Source: Lates calcarifer (Eukaryota; Chordata; Actinopteri; Centropomidae). Taken from it: a stretch of 64,000 nt of DNA. The notes beneath the pieces were generated by a model that saw nothing but the letters and a program-made list of their open reading frames with translations, ran no database searches and had not been told where the DNA came from. The position numbers and the translations under genes are program-made. Below, in pieces: positions 1-13,540 of this stretch (within the stretch, counting starts at the first letter, position 1; the number at the start of each line of letters is the position of its first letter). Location: positions 19,278,749-19,342,748 of the forward strand of contig NC_066838.1 in assembly GCF_001640805.2 (NCBI RefSeq), written 5' to 3'.

Positions 1-3000
1 GGTGGGTAACTTCTGTGCCAGGCCGGCAGCAAATAAACACTGAGGAAGTAATGAATTCTCCCTGGAAGTGCCTGTTTATAAAGTCACTGTTATGAGTTGT
101 TGATGCTGTATTAATACCACTGCTGTTATCTTGCTGTGCGGCTAGGTATTACGCTTTTGTCTCATTTCTGTGCCATTTTAATGAAAACCAAGGATGACAA
201 GGTTGTTGTCTTTTTTTGTGTAACATATATTTTACGTCTGAGAGAAATGAACAGAAAATATCATCTAGAGTCACAGAAATAATGAACTCAACTTTTCTAA
301 TTAAATTAAAGTTCTGCTGCAAATAGTGTCAACCACAAAAGGTCAAATGTGTAGCTAAGAGCAAACACGGAGGAGCTGTCAATTCAAAATGGAAATATAT
401 GGTTTTCAGAAATAGGTGAAGAAACAAGACGGATGATGTGTTTTAATGGTTTTTCATCTAAGAGAGCTGAGATCGGCAGACACAGAGGAAGACAGGGTGA
501 GGAGTTGGAGGTGCTCGCTAACTGCAGGGAAAGGCTGGAGAAAATAGAAACAGGCTGGTGAATTTGAGGTGATACAGTGAGCGACGGGAGCAGCAAAACT
601 AGAGACACAGCACTTTACAGGTTCACAGGAAGGTTATCAAGAAAACTTACAGAAGTGAGAGGAGAATACCACCATGTTCACAATTTGTTTCAACTCGTTT
701 ACAGATTGGGAAAAACTTTCACAACAGCCCTCTAGCTGCATTTCTGAGTGAGAGGTTGCAAAGCCATTATCACTATCTATCACAGTTTATCCTGGAAGTT
801 ACTACAAGCAAGAAGTCATCAAGCACATAACCCCATTTCTAGTATTTATGTTCAGCAAAGCTAAGCTAGCTGTAGCTATTTCCCAGAATTTCAAATTATT
901 ACCTTAACAACAATACAATCGATTCAGCTAATTTAATAGATACCATCATAATTTAATACACCATCATCTGGTTTCACTTGTTGATGAATCATTACAGCTG
1001 AACAAAAGAAACTAATATAGGTTGTTTAAATAGTGACTTCAAGACTAGCAGTGGGAGTAATCATCTTGGAATAATAAATGAACACTTATAAGCTGGAATA
1101 ACAGGAGGTTTTCCTGCTCTTACCACTCTGTTGACTTTGCGTAAATGCAGTATTAGGCCTAAATAAACTGGAACAACTAGGAGCAGCTGAGGATCTATCA
1201 GGACAATGAGGGACAAGTTCGAGGCCTGTATTGTGATGCAGAGAACTCAGCAATGACACAAACGACAGCTGTGTTACTTTGACCTTTAATCTGCCTGTAA
1301 TATGTGCAAGCGTTACCCTGAAGTAGACCCAACTTAAAGAAAAGCAACTGCTCTCATGAAGTGTTTTTAGATTAATGATGTATGATTATTGTCTGTAATT
1401 TTTTATACCCAGCAGTACTTTGAAAAGCTCACTCCGCGATCCATTAAATTAACCAAAGCCCTTTTAAATGAGGCAAATCAAAGAGTGAGCTAACAATTAA
1501 TACAGCTCTGAGAATAGCATCAGCTGAGCTGACACAAAATCCTAAGCACAGTAAAGAGCAGTGGTCCACTTTAAGATGAAAACATCAGGGGAGCAAAAAA
1601 AAAAAAAAGAAAAAAGAAAAAAAAGAATCTTTACATCTTCTCTGCTAATGAATGTTATGTCATGTAAGGATATCCGTGTTTAATAATGTCCAGTAGCCAT
1701 TGCTGTCGTCGCTATTACAGGAAGCAGTTTCTATAATCTTATTTTAATGACAAAATTCCATATTAATTATTGTCTGAATGTGTGTGAATCCAGTGTGGAA
1801 AGCCCAGTAATAAATGTCTGCTCACACACAAACACAAACACACACACACACCTCAAACAATAGTCTTTCAGTGCCACTGCATGTACTGTCTGTGTTTTCA
1901 TCTTGTTTCATCCTTTCGATCCGGCACAAAATAATTCCAAAATGAATGCAAGGTAAGTGAGTTTCCTGCTTAATGTTTAAAGAAACTACTACAAGAGAAG
2001 AAATGTACCTGAGATAAATGGAGGGTAAAAAAACAAAGCAGTCTGAGTTGTCAGCAATTCCACAATCAGCACAGACATTAAGGGAAATTAGCCAGAGCTG
2101 AATAAGGGACAAAGAAAGGTCTGAAAGCTGAAACAATTTCAGCTTTCCCTTTTTTTTTCTTTTTCAGCACATTGATTTGTTTTTTTCATTCTTGCAATTT
2201 TCTTTTTTTCTTTTGGTGGAAGGTTGAATGCATGTATCACCCCTTCAGAGTAGAGCAGGTTTGTTTTAATGAGTATTATCTCTCCATGTGAGGTTTATCA
2301 CATTTTATTCAAATTTAACAGCACCTGCACTTTGAAAATGGCATCCATTAATAAGTGATATTTCAAAGCCACATACAACAATGCCTGCTATTACCCAGGT
2401 TTTTTAGATGGAGGAACTTTGCAGGATTCACAGCAGAAAACAAAGGGACAGTCAACTGAAAGGTCTGCACAGCTGCAGCCAGACAAAGTGAATAGATTGG
2501 AAAAAGTCACCGGCGTCACCTCTGTACCTGAGCCCACTACACCACTATTCGGTTTCATTAAAGTTGGGAAATGCTGTCCTTTTCTGTTTCCTGATCCTTA
2601 AAGACAAGTGGTGTGGATCATGGAGTGTTAAATGAAGCGGCAGCAGATGTAAAATAGGAGACTATACTCTGCACGAAATGCTGCTATTTCTTTCTTCTTT
2701 TGTTTTTTTTTTAAAGTATCATTCCCATTTGAGAACAATGATTTCTGAGTGTGAAAATAGGTGCTGTAAGAGAGTGGTTATGTTGTCTATGTGTGCATTA
2801 TCACACTGAATCAATGTCAATATCTGTGGTACTGTGGATATACTACACCATAATAAATTTTTCATTATAAATGTTCTGGTGGTGTGGTGTTTGTATAAAC
2901 AAACAAACAGTATACCTGACTTCATGAAATATATTTGAAGGAATAGTAGCTGCTTAACTTAGCTTAGCACACAGACTGGAAACACAGGGTAACACCAGGC

Positions 3001-3170
3001 AGACCTGGGCTAATTGCCTGCAGGCTGAAGGTTTATATTTACTATTTACTGACTGAGAGTGGTACCAACCTTTTCATCTTACTGAGTGTATTTTGCTTTT
3101 AAAAAAAATGGAAACTTGACTATTCTTCTTTGTTGCCACTAAAGTCTGCAGACAAATGTCCTGTTCTCAT
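1..3170. other. Gene-free AT-rich stretch
   Basis: No reading frame here resembles a known protein family and none shows flanking splice sites that would link it to others. It contains a purine-rich poly-A tract (about 1595-1624) and a short CA-type microsatellite (about 1822-1852). The block at about 1435-1560 is non-repetitive and rich in TAAT-type homeodomain-like words, so it could be regulatory, but nothing in the single sequence proves it. Confidence 0.6.
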
Positions 3171-3507
3171 TACCTCCACCAAGGAGATTATGTTTGTTTG
3201 TCAGCAGGATTAAGCAAAAAGTAGTGAACCGCTTTGCACCAAATTTAGTGGGATGATGGGGCAAAGGCCAGGGAAGAACCAATTAAATTTTGGTGCAGAT
3301 CTGGTCAATCGGGTCAGATCCAGGAATGTTTTCCTTATACATAACACTGTAATATTTTCCAATATTTTTCAATTTCTCAGGAAATAAAGTTTAAAAAATC
3401 TGATATATTTATGGTGTTGAGATCTATGAGTTCATAAAATTTGGTGCAGATCCAGAGTCATCTAAATCTGGTGGAAGAAACTGCTAGACAAACATTTGGT
3501 GGAGGTA
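3171..3507. mobile_element. Mariner-like MITE with 12-bp terminal inverted repeats
   Basis: The left end reads TACCTCCACCAA (3171-3182) and the right end TTGGTGGAGGTA (3496-3507), a perfect 12-bp inverted pair bounded by TA on both sides. TA borders are the target-site preference of the Tc1/mariner superfamily. The interior carries no coding capacity, so the element is non-autonomous. Its inner words (a Gly/Thr-rich 'GTTTGTTTGTCAGCAGGATTA' type lead and repeated 'ATTTGGTGCAGATC' blocks at about 3290 and 3440) resemble a repeat I recognise as common in fish genomes. Length is 337 bp including the TA bases. Confidence 0.75.
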
Positions 3508-5490
3508 TGTGCTTGAGTGCCATTCTAATTTGTTTATTTGTCTGCACAGTGAAGATATTACTGTAATGTCATTTTTAGGGGAAAACAAAGACATTTTCCC
3601 CATTCCATCCCAAAATTATGGTTCTAACCAAAAACAACATATGAGAAATATTAGTGCATTACGATGACAGGCATTCTACCCGTCAGTATCGCTGACATTG
3701 GTTTTGGGAGTAAAATTGGTCATTAGAAGAAAGAAGTAGCTAGCAGCTCCTTGTCTGTGTTCACCCCACCAAGCCAGAGTGGATTTAACCAAGAAACTGA
3801 GACATAGTGCCATTTTACATGCAGATACAATGTGACTAAGTGTGATCGTTTTTTGTTTCTTTTTATTCACAGATTTGTGACTGCTAAAACAAAGTGTTTT
3901 TTCCACTGTCTATCTTTACAGACCTCAAAGAGCCAATGGATTTCCTCCCAGTGGGAAGACAACAGGGGCAAGTAATGTATAAAAATGGCAGATAATGCCA
4001 TCAGCAGGTATCTGTGATAAATGCTAGCTGCTGTTTGTCAAGAAAGGTTTTAGGCCTTACCTAAACTCCTGCTGTTTAAGTGATTTTAGCCAGTTTGCTT
4101 GTCTTTATACAAAGGAGAGGTAGAGTCATACAACTCAGAAAAACCCACAAATGTTTTCTCTAATTTTTGGGAGAAATTAATCAGCATCTGGTGGGAATCC
4201 CAACACTGTATGCCTCATGTGGACCCCAAGATCAGATCTATTTTGTCTCCTTATCGACAGTGAAGGTATTCACATCACTTCTCACCTTTTGTATATGTGT
4301 TTTAATGCACAGCTTTGCCACCACCATCTTGTTAATCGTGCTAACAAGAAGCAGCAGGCCACCAAGCCACATTTTTCAGAGACATTCCACTGTCATTCCC
4401 CTCCGTTTTTGGGTTAATCTGTTCTGTTGCTAACGGAGCTTTATTTAGTAAACACACTCTTATGGTTCTTCAGACTGTTGAGAGTGTGAAGTGAGAAAGT
4501 CATTGACATTGTGTTCCTCCTCTCATGTCATGTAGATTTGTTATGCATATTTATATTGTGAAAGCTTGTAAAAGATGTGTGCATGTGAAAACATAACAGC
4601 AGAAACACAAGGGTCTTGTACGTTGTCAAAATGTGTGCTGCAGCAAGTGTGATATTTAAAGTTTTATGAGAAGGGCCAGGGTCTAAATCATATTGCTTGA
4701 ATATTGGATCAGACAAGCAAACGGAACAACCACTGTGGGAAAAACTGAACAATCGTAATGTGTCAAAATCAAGAAGCTCATCTTATTAACGTAATTACTT
4801 GGTTAGGGCTCTTATGGTGCGCCAGTAAACACAATATACCACTTAGAGACTATCTCAGCAGCCCCGTGCATCCTCAGAATCAGACAACAGAATCAGCTAT
4901 TTGAACACGATGCTTCGTTGCTCTGTCATGCAACTTCCATGAAGTATTCAAAAATCTGTTTGTATACTGTCAGATCCAGAGACCTCAACCTGAGCTTCAC
5001 TGAGGCAAAGGCTTTTTAAAATGGATATGAACACAAGGCTCAAAGGTGGAAAGCGCTGCAAAATAATACAAACTGCAATGAAACAAGCATAGATCACCTG
5101 TGCCCTTTAGCTTCCAAAATTTAATTTGTGAAACGCATTTGCATGTTTAGGTGACTGGCAATACTGCTGCTCCAGTTAGATGAGGAGTTGAATATTCTAT
5201 TCTCGGGTTCATTTTTGTGTTTGAGGAGAGTGGGCACATTTAAAAGTACAGTGGGTTATGTATATAGCAGTTTTGTAATGTACCTAAATGCCACCAGCAC
5301 CACCTCTCACACCACCTCCTCTTTGCTCGTCTCCTTGTCTCCTGTGCTCGTACTCGCATATGAACAGAGCTCTAAGGGTTCACTGAAGATCACATCTGAA
5401 AGAGAAGCCACCGGTGCACACGCTATCGGGCTGCTCCATGTGTGTGTGGAGATGTGGCATTTGAGGAAAAAAAAAAAGACGAGCCTGTGT
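3508..5490. other. No gene seen
   Basis: AT-rich non-coding sequence. Short open frames on both strands (for example about 4167-4433) have no family resemblance and no splice context. No clear repeat boundaries were seen. Confidence 0.5.
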
Positions 5491-5890
5491 GTTAAAAAAA
5501 GACGAGGTGGAGGGAAGAGGGAGGGCAGTCGAGCGACAAAAGTACGCCAGCGTACCATGCGCCAACAAAGTGCCTTGCGCCTGCCTGCTGCCATGGTGTG
5601 GGGAGGGAGATGCGACCTGTCAGAGAGTGAGGGGGCTGGCTGAATGACTTCACATCACCCTTTCAGCTCCAGCAACTTCCCATTTATATTGTAATGCAAA
5701 TCCATGGCCTGTCCCAGATGGTGCTTTTCCAGCATCGTGGGTGCATAGAAATATGATTATTTATCCCAAGCACTTCTCAAGCCTTTAATGTACCCTCCTC
5801 CGTCTGCTTCCATCCCCTCCTTCTACTGGCAGCGGTTTAAAGTCTGTGCAGTCTGATGTGTCTCTCCCAAATGGTAAAGGAGAAAAAGAA
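5490..5890. promoter_or_regulatory. CpG-richer, non-repetitive candidate regulatory block
   Basis: About 5510-5640 is noticeably richer in G+C and CpG than the surrounding AT-rich DNA. It is followed by a non-repetitive block that contains a perfect octamer word ATGCAAAT at about 5694-5701, in the context of ATTGTAATGCAAATCC. Open frames that cross this block show no known domain. It could be an enhancer, a promoter of an unannotated transcript or a decayed exon. The call is from composition and one motif only. Confidence 0.3.
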
Positions 5891-7922
5891 TAGACGATAA
5901 ATTTGTGGAGAATTTGACAAGGGAGTGCCTAAGAGATTACAGAAAAGCAAGAGAGAAACAAACTTAAGTGCATAAATCAAGAGGGGAAGGAAAAAAAAAC
6001 TCAGGTATATCATTTTCTTGGCTGAGCATTAGGCTAAGAGGCATAAGCAGTAATTCTCATGACTCAAAAGTGCTTTTAATCACCTCTGCTGGGCAAAATA
6101 GTCCACTAGCCCATATCAGTGCTGAATATGATCATCCTAAAAGCATATCCAGAATTCTGTCTGAATAAATTCACCCATCTCTGCCTGTGTGGGACATGGA
6201 GACAGGCTTTTTGTTTGTTGCATACATCAAACAGCTCAGTACATGTTTAAGATTTTGTGCAATATCAATAAATGAAGCATCCACAGCATGTATCTTAGAG
6301 ATTTCACTATAGTAAAATGTAATGAAGAGTTGGAAAAGGAGTACTGTAGATACTAAGAATGTGTTATCTTGGAGCCATTTTAAAGATATCACTAACAATA
6401 GATAATGGAACTTCAAGGCAAATGACATTTCACTAAGGTGAGAGTTGTGAAAATGCTGCCTCCTGCCACCTAAAATCATTTACAAAGTCCATTTTCAGAC
6501 TGCTTTTTAATGTGACAGCACTTTGTAGTCACTGTTGATGGGATCATCTGAGCAACAATATAGCATAAACACCACAGCTGCGGGTTTCCGAGTGTGAAAC
6601 AGGCACATCCTGAGGGACTGCGTGTGCACTGTAATCAGCTGTGTGCTATAAGTCCCTGTGTTATACTGTCAGCATTTCTATACTTTCATCATAGCACCTT
6701 CACCGAATTTGTCGCCTGCCTCAGAAGCATTTAGGTAGCATTTGACACTTCCCACACAGCGTAATTAAATCACAATCTAGTGTCAGATCAACTCCTCCAA
6801 CCCCTGTCATATCATTATATTATACATTCTGACAAGTATTTGTATCTCTAACTTCAGTTGCCATGACACAAAGTTTTAGTGAAGCATGGAAGAGAATCAC
6901 TGAATTATGAGGATTACTTTAATTTGATGGTAGGTAGTAAAACCAGGTGTCTGCAGATGGTGCAGCAGTGCAAGGCAGGAGCTGCGAGAAATCATCTATA
7001 TAGCTCCATTTTCTGTGATAAATTGTTTTCTACTGTTTTCTACGGCTCTTCATATGTATAAGTTTAGCTGCCTACAAAATATACAGTACATGCAAAATAC
7101 AATATTTATACAAAATGATAATATTGTTTTACCATGAACCTAAAATAAGCAGATTTTGTATCTCAACCTTCAAAGGATAGTGAGCTGAGTCTGTTTAAAA
7201 ACTGGTAATAGTCCTGGTGGAAATGACTAATGGGAGGTTTTAACAATAGGAAAAATACAAGTCAGAATTACATTTGACCACACTGCAAATTTTTATTTTC
7301 TTCAAAAACTGGAGTTTGCACAAATAATGGGAAGATAATTTAAATGTGGTATGAAGCTCATTGGGTTAAACTGTGTAATTGAGTTTCTATTACTTTCTAT
7401 GAAAGAATTAAGCTATTGAAACAAATTTGAAAAACACTTGTACTTTTGATATGTTTCCTAACTTCTGTCCTGTTCACACTGCACAGAGCGCATTATCTGT
7501 CCCCTCCCCCAAAAGAAACATGTTTGTTTACATCCCTGGCGCTGCCAGTGTCTCCTGCTGAAATTTGTGCTCTGACCCCAGTCTGATGGAGGTGAATAGA
7601 ATTTTGAATTTGCTGCTCAAAGCATGAGAAAAAAAAGAAACATTTGAAAAACTCTACATTCTAAAACAATGTCCTGGTAGCTCAGGATAATCCACAAACT
7701 TTGCTGTTTGCCTTGCAGCTATTTCTTGAGCAGATATTATCCCTGATGGAAACTGTTCACATTATATCTGCAACTATATTTTACAGGTTCAATATGTATG
7801 TATGTATGAAGCACTACATTTAGGGGATTGAAGCCTTTATGTATGGTTCAGCTGTTGCCACATATGAGTCAGTCAACCATTTACAGCCTATTATATATAT
7901 ATAATAGGCATATACACACACA
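5891..7922. other. No gene seen
   Basis: AT-rich non-coding sequence without recognisable exons. A short TA run and CA run at about 7890-7922 lead directly into the palindrome that follows. Confidence 0.5.
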
Positions 7923-7923
7923 C

Positions 7924-7980
7924 ATTTGGAAACCTTGAGAAAATAAAGACATATGTCTTATTTTCTCAAGATTTCCAAAT
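7924..7980. repeat. Near-perfect 57-bp palindrome (no loop)
   Basis: Pairing out from the centre GACATATGTC (7948-7957), 27 of 28 base pairs match between 7924-7952 and 7953-7980, with one unpaired A in the left arm (near 7945) and one C/A mismatch (7933 against 7971). There is no loop. The outer words are ATTTGGAAA and TTTCCAAAT. Such a structure may be a collapsed MITE reduced to its inverted repeats, or a palindrome made during replication. I see no duplicated target site. Confidence 0.8.
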
Positions 7981-10900
7981 AGAGCAAATTAAAGGCAATC
8001 TAACTTTGAGCAAATGTAATGGCTTAATGGAGCCATCCCCTGTAATTGCTCAACTCAATCAAGTATTCATTAAGAGCAAGGGAGGTTGGCTACCCTGTAC
8101 TTTTTACACATAAAGTGCAACAGATCTCCTCGTTCAACTTTCACTTCAGATTCTCACTGTTTAACTTTATGGCCTTTTCTCTGAAAATCTCTATGCAGCA
8201 TAACATGGACACATACATACATCCTCTTTGAGGGGAACATGACAGTAAGTTTCACCACAGATCTGTCTCTCACTATTTTAATCTCCTCTGGTTTTGCAGC
8301 TGAGCCCAGACAGCAAGCTCATGGTTTCATCGACCTTTGGTGGAACTGCAATCACAGATCAGTCCGAACAGGGTCCAGATGCACTACAATATGTCCCAGT
8401 GTTCCCAAAGAGAGAGGGAAATGAAGGAAAACTGACGGTCACAATAACCTCAACTTGTCAGAATGTGTGATGAACCATTTCATCACTTCTAAAAGCACAA
8501 TCAAATCCATTTCAGGCTCTCTTCACATACCGGACCACAATACAAACTGCAGAATAAAACACTGCAGACAATCTCAGCTGAAATCACAAGTTCTCCTGCA
8601 GATTAGATCTTTTTTATTTTTGACATTATATAACAATATTTTGTCTTCCACAAGAGACTAGATGAAAACAAACATCTTTATTCAATGTTTTGGTCATCAG
8701 GAGATTATTGTGTTCAGCATGTCTGGCCTGTTGTCATTCCACATCACTCTCCAAACACTTTACCTGCCTGCACAAAGAGCAGTAGTTGGCCATAAGCCTG
8801 GATGGTCTCCATAGTTTCATGTTGTTCACCATCTGTGCTCAAGGCAAAACCTTGCTATGGCCATTATCGTGAAGGGCCAATGAAAGAGATGAGCCTGGGA
8901 GGTGACTGGGAGGTTAATGCAGCGGCTACTCTGCACTGCACATTTAGAAAGGAAGACAGACGAATGAAAGTTTGTGAAAAAGGACAAAGGTAGTGGTAGT
9001 ATCTTTGGGAGGTAGCAAATGACCATTTGTGAAGCTCTACCACCTTAGTTACTGTTACTACGCTTGTCAAGCTTTCAGTACATACAGTACATCTTACAAT
9101 TATAGGATTTAACGTTCAAAACTGATGGTTTTTTTTTTTATTTTCTGTATTTTTTAAGACCATCAGTCTTCAATTTCACAGAGAGGTTAACAAAAGCAGG
9201 CTTCTCATTTACAGCTGATGACAGTGGATTTTGTGGACTGAGATAATGACTGTTGCTAGGTTTTATCAATTGTAGTTAGCTAGCTTAAATTCGTGAAACT
9301 CCATGGGCTGACTGAAAACTCCATTTCCACTAGCTTTTAATGTTTCTGACTGACTCAATTTAAAATGAGAAGACTTAAAGGTCTTAAGCTGGGCAGACAC
9401 ATTGTGTTAGCTCACACTGATGGTCTGCACTGCCAGAGCCTCTGAAGACTTTTATGCGTTTGTTTTTTTAAATTATACTTTATTTTCAAATTTCCAGTTT
9501 AACAAGACATGCAAGAACACACACAAACAAACAAAGACATGGCTCCAGGTCCCCTCTGTGACTCACCCACATACAACTAAAAGAGGACCTTACTCAAAAG
9601 GAGTAGGTAGTAGTCTAAAAAAAAAGGAAAATATGGATAAATACATTCATAAAATAACACCGTCTACAATGCTGACTCTCACACCAGCTCACCCCTTGTC
9701 AATTTTTATCCATTGACAATTTGAATAAAGTTTATTCAAAGAAAATGACCACACTGTAAGCAATACTGGCGAAGGAGAGAACACCAGTGTTACTTTGTGC
9801 AATTCTACTATGAACGGAAAGCAGAAAAAAAGAAAAATGAAGCTGCAGATGGCTAGAAGATTCAGACAATATGGTCTGTCTGTTCTGCAGGAAGTTCAGT
9901 TTTATATCAAAGCACATGCTGAGTCATAGTTTTAGCCACAACATATAAAAGACTACCTCAGTTATATTAAAACAAGCTCACTGAAGTTTAAAAGAGACAT
10001 CTTCACAACAGTCATGTGGAGAATTGGAAAGTGGACTTGCTCAAACTGCAAGACTGCCGACCATAATTTCTGACGTTCCAGAAATCCAGCCAATTGTCCG
10101 AGAACCAGATCATTGATCATTAAGGCAATTAAGCCTTATCAGTCGTTGTGACATAATGGGTCAAACTACAGCTGATCTGACAGGAATTTGGCCTGATTCT
10201 GAAATTAGTTGGAGCTAAAATCCGTACACCGTGCATGGTGTAATGCTATAAGACTGAGGCTGAAGCATCCTCACTAGCTGATGTAACTCTAATGTTATTT
10301 GTTCTACATTTGTCATGGATTGTTTAAAAGCTTAATATACAACAACAGACTTGGACAACTGCTTCTCTCTTACAAGGGAAAAAGAAAAGGAATAACTGAC
10401 GTGACTAGCAAACGTAATACAATCCAACCCAAGTTTGGATCAAAATGCTTCCCCAAACCAAAAAAAGAGCAGGACAGAATTGCTATTGTTACTATATACA
10501 CACTTTGGTTCCCATGCAGTGAGTGTTCCAGTCCTGAACAGGTATTTTTCTACCAAGACCTTAACATGCCTGTCAATAGGTTATGCTAGGCACTATGAGT
10601 AATAAGCTAGTTAGCTGGGCATTCTAACATTTGCAGCTTACATTAAAGCACACAAGCACACTGTTTAATTCATCCCTCACACCCCAAACTCTTTAGATCC
10701 AGAATATCACTCTTACTACAGCTCCACAGACATCACTTAAACATATTGAAACCTTGACAGGCCTGCTGTCCCTAGCAGTGGTCGCTAAGCTATGACTGGG
10801 GGTTGATTTTAGAGAATCATCAACTGGACAAAATATTCAAGAGAAATTAAATCATCACCATTAATCACTATTACATTAGGGAATAGTCAGAGATGTATGA

Positions 10901-12264
10901 GAGCAATGACAAAAGATTGAGCCTGGTGTTGGCGACAAATAAAAACAACTGCAAAGACAAAAACAAAGCAACAGAACAAACCTTAATCCATAGTAGGTGG
11001 ACAGCAGTGGACTGCAGCTTTTGACCACAGTTGTCTCTTTATTTCGAGAGGGCTGATCACCCAAACCCAAAGCAAAGTGAAATCATGGTGAGTTCACTCA
11101 ACAACAGGAAGTGCAGCATCACCATCTATAGGACAGAGCAGCAATGACATGCTCCAGAGCTGTAGCAACAGCTGCCTTTTACACAGTGCCTGCTCACCCT
11201 GTAGACACACGTTGTGCCCACAAACACCGCTTTCAGAATCAATTACTCACACACCACAGGTCACGGAACAGTTCATTACTGTTCAATTACCAGTGAATGT
11301 TCAATAGCAAGCCCATTACAGGGGAAAAGCTTCAACCTCACTGCCAAGACAACAGGAGAACGCGTATGACATTTTAATGATACTATTAAAGATGAGCAAG
11401 AGATGAGTACAAACAAATAAATTAAAGTGGAACATGATGAGCTGTATGAAATAAAAGGGGGGGAAAGTGGGAGCAAGCAAGTTTTGACATCAGTGTAACC
11501 AACGATGAAGCTGCCTTCTAATTGTATCGATCGACTGTACCCCATTACCCCAACTTGTCATTTATCTCCCTGAGATCCATAATATCATTATGATCTCTGT
11601 TAATGCATTTTACCAGCCCAATATTTTAAAGCAGAATAAATGGAGAAGCTGCATATTTTTCCTCCACTGACTCTTACAGGTAGTTCAGTTCTGCATTCCC
11701 TTCGACTGTGATTCACTTGAGAGCAGCTGAAGTCTCTGCTGTAGCTAATTAGGTCACACTTGACACACCTTTTCACGTCTTTCCCCTTAGCAGTTATTCC
11801 AGCAGAACAACACTTCTGGTAAACAGAAAGTTCACTCTTTAACCTCTTCCGCTTTTGGATTTGTTGTTTCTTTTCTCTACTTTCCGAAGACTTCTGTCTT
11901 CAATCCTCCAACTCCCTAGATTCCACAATTCTGCCTCCCAAGTGGAAAACCACAGCACTTGCTTCACGTTTCATCAGATGAAATTTGACTAGGTGGCAAG
12001 TACATGAAAGAAAGGAGTGAAATGACAAAAATACTTCCGAACTGAACTATCATATATATTTGATAACATCCATGCTTATACAGAAACATAGAACAGTCCA
12101 TCTTAAAAATCAATACATTTTCTGAGATTTGTACTCGATGTTTTGGCATCATATTGTAGTTTATTGTTTTATGTTTTATCAGTCGACACACAGACTCAAT
12201 CCACCTGCTTCTGTTAGGAGGAAATCATAAATTCTCTCCCGAAAGTGTATGTGTTTAATCTGCA
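7981..12264. other. No gene seen
   Basis: AT-rich non-coding DNA. The short open frames (for example 9420-9716, 10299-10589, 11276-11545) have low-complexity or random-looking translations and no splice context. No RNA gene or sharp repeat boundary was recognised. Confidence 0.5.
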
Positions 12265-12434
12265 GAGCTGTCAGATAAATGCAGTGGAGTAAGACGTACA
12301 ATATTTCCTTCTGAAATGTCAGGAGTGTAAGTATAAAGATGCAGAAAACTGAAATACTCAAGTAAAGTACAAGTACTTGAAAATTGTACTGCAGCACAAT
12401 TATGAGTAAATGTACTGAGTTACTTTCCACAACT
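12265..12434. repeat. Fragment of a teleost repeat of the 'TACTCAAGTA' family
   Basis: Carries the words ACTCAAGTAAAGTACAAGTA and GAGTAAATGTACTGAGTTAC, ending in TTTCCACAACTG. The same words recur at about 21,996-22,104, 55,015-55,337 and 61,385-61,795. The best preserved copy (55,015) has hAT-like ends beginning CAGTGG, so this is probably a truncated relative of that non-autonomous hAT element. Confidence 0.6.
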
Positions 12435-13540
12435 GATTACATGCATGTAACATTAACAAAACCTGCCTAACATGATCGGTCATTTAATTGATGCAGGTTT
12501 TGTACTTTTCCATCATATGGATGGACACAAAGGTTTTACTTCTATTCTGAATGGATCCATTAAATCTTTTGTTGAATTTGACTAAATGAGTTCTAATAAT
12601 GAAGAGTCACTGAAACCTTGGGCTGCACTTAATATTGCCATGTAATCAGTTCTCATTATGACTGATTATGCACAGCAGTATTCAATATACACGGTATTCA
12701 ATTCAATCAGACGTGGGAACATGTGGGAACCATGGGCAAGACTTTAAAAGGTAATTTTATCTAAATCACAAATCACATGCAGTATTTTTTCCTCTCTTAC
12801 TCCTGGCACAATCTATAGCACCTGGTAGTTTTGAGTTATCCTCTGGTGAGACTTCTGTCACCACTCCAATATGTGGAGGAGGGTAAAATTTGGTTTATGG
12901 TGCTCAAAGCAACACAAAATAACATTTGAAAAACTCGACAGATGTCCCAGTTCCTCTGAACAATCTAAGGACATCTAGTTTTGAGGGAAAATGCTGTATA
13001 TCTTCAGTAGGAGACAGTCCCAGTGAAAGATGAGGTTGAGGCATGGCTAGATACCAATAAGGGTAACTGAGAAAATATGTTTCTTTATGATTTAAGTGTA
13101 CTGATCCTTTAACACTAATGGTGAATACTGTGGTGCCACTGTGCATAATAAGAACACTTGAAAGTGGAATGTGTATTAATCCATGGCTAAAAGCATAGTC
13201 CCTAACAGATACATGATTTACTTCTGTTTGAGTAAGGTTGGCTTTTAGGAAATTATTCATCCTCTTTTGCAAATGAAACTTATTTCCTACTTTCAAAGGC
13301 TTATCTTCAGTGGGAATAAAAGTGCTTGGGGCTAAGAGATAAACAGGGCAGGGAAGTCAGAAATTGTAGTTGTTTGTTTTGATCTTTTTGTGGGTTTTGT
13401 TGGCCGTAAATCCACACTTACTAATCATAAGTAGTTCAGTGTCTCCATCTTTTATCTCAGCTACTGTGCAGTGTGTAAAACCTAAGTTTTGATGGAGCTG
13501 AATTATCACTTCTACATTAATGTGAAGGTTGTATTCCTCT
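12435..13540. other. No gene seen
   Basis: AT-rich non-coding DNA. A 130-residue minus-strand open frame at 12904-13296 has no recognisable domain and is not flanked by matching splice sites, so it was not called. Confidence 0.5.

Noticed and set aside
5188..5643. 151-residue plus-strand open frame
   Set aside because: No domain, Lys-rich middle derived from an A-run, and an equally open antisense frame. Treated as composition artefact.
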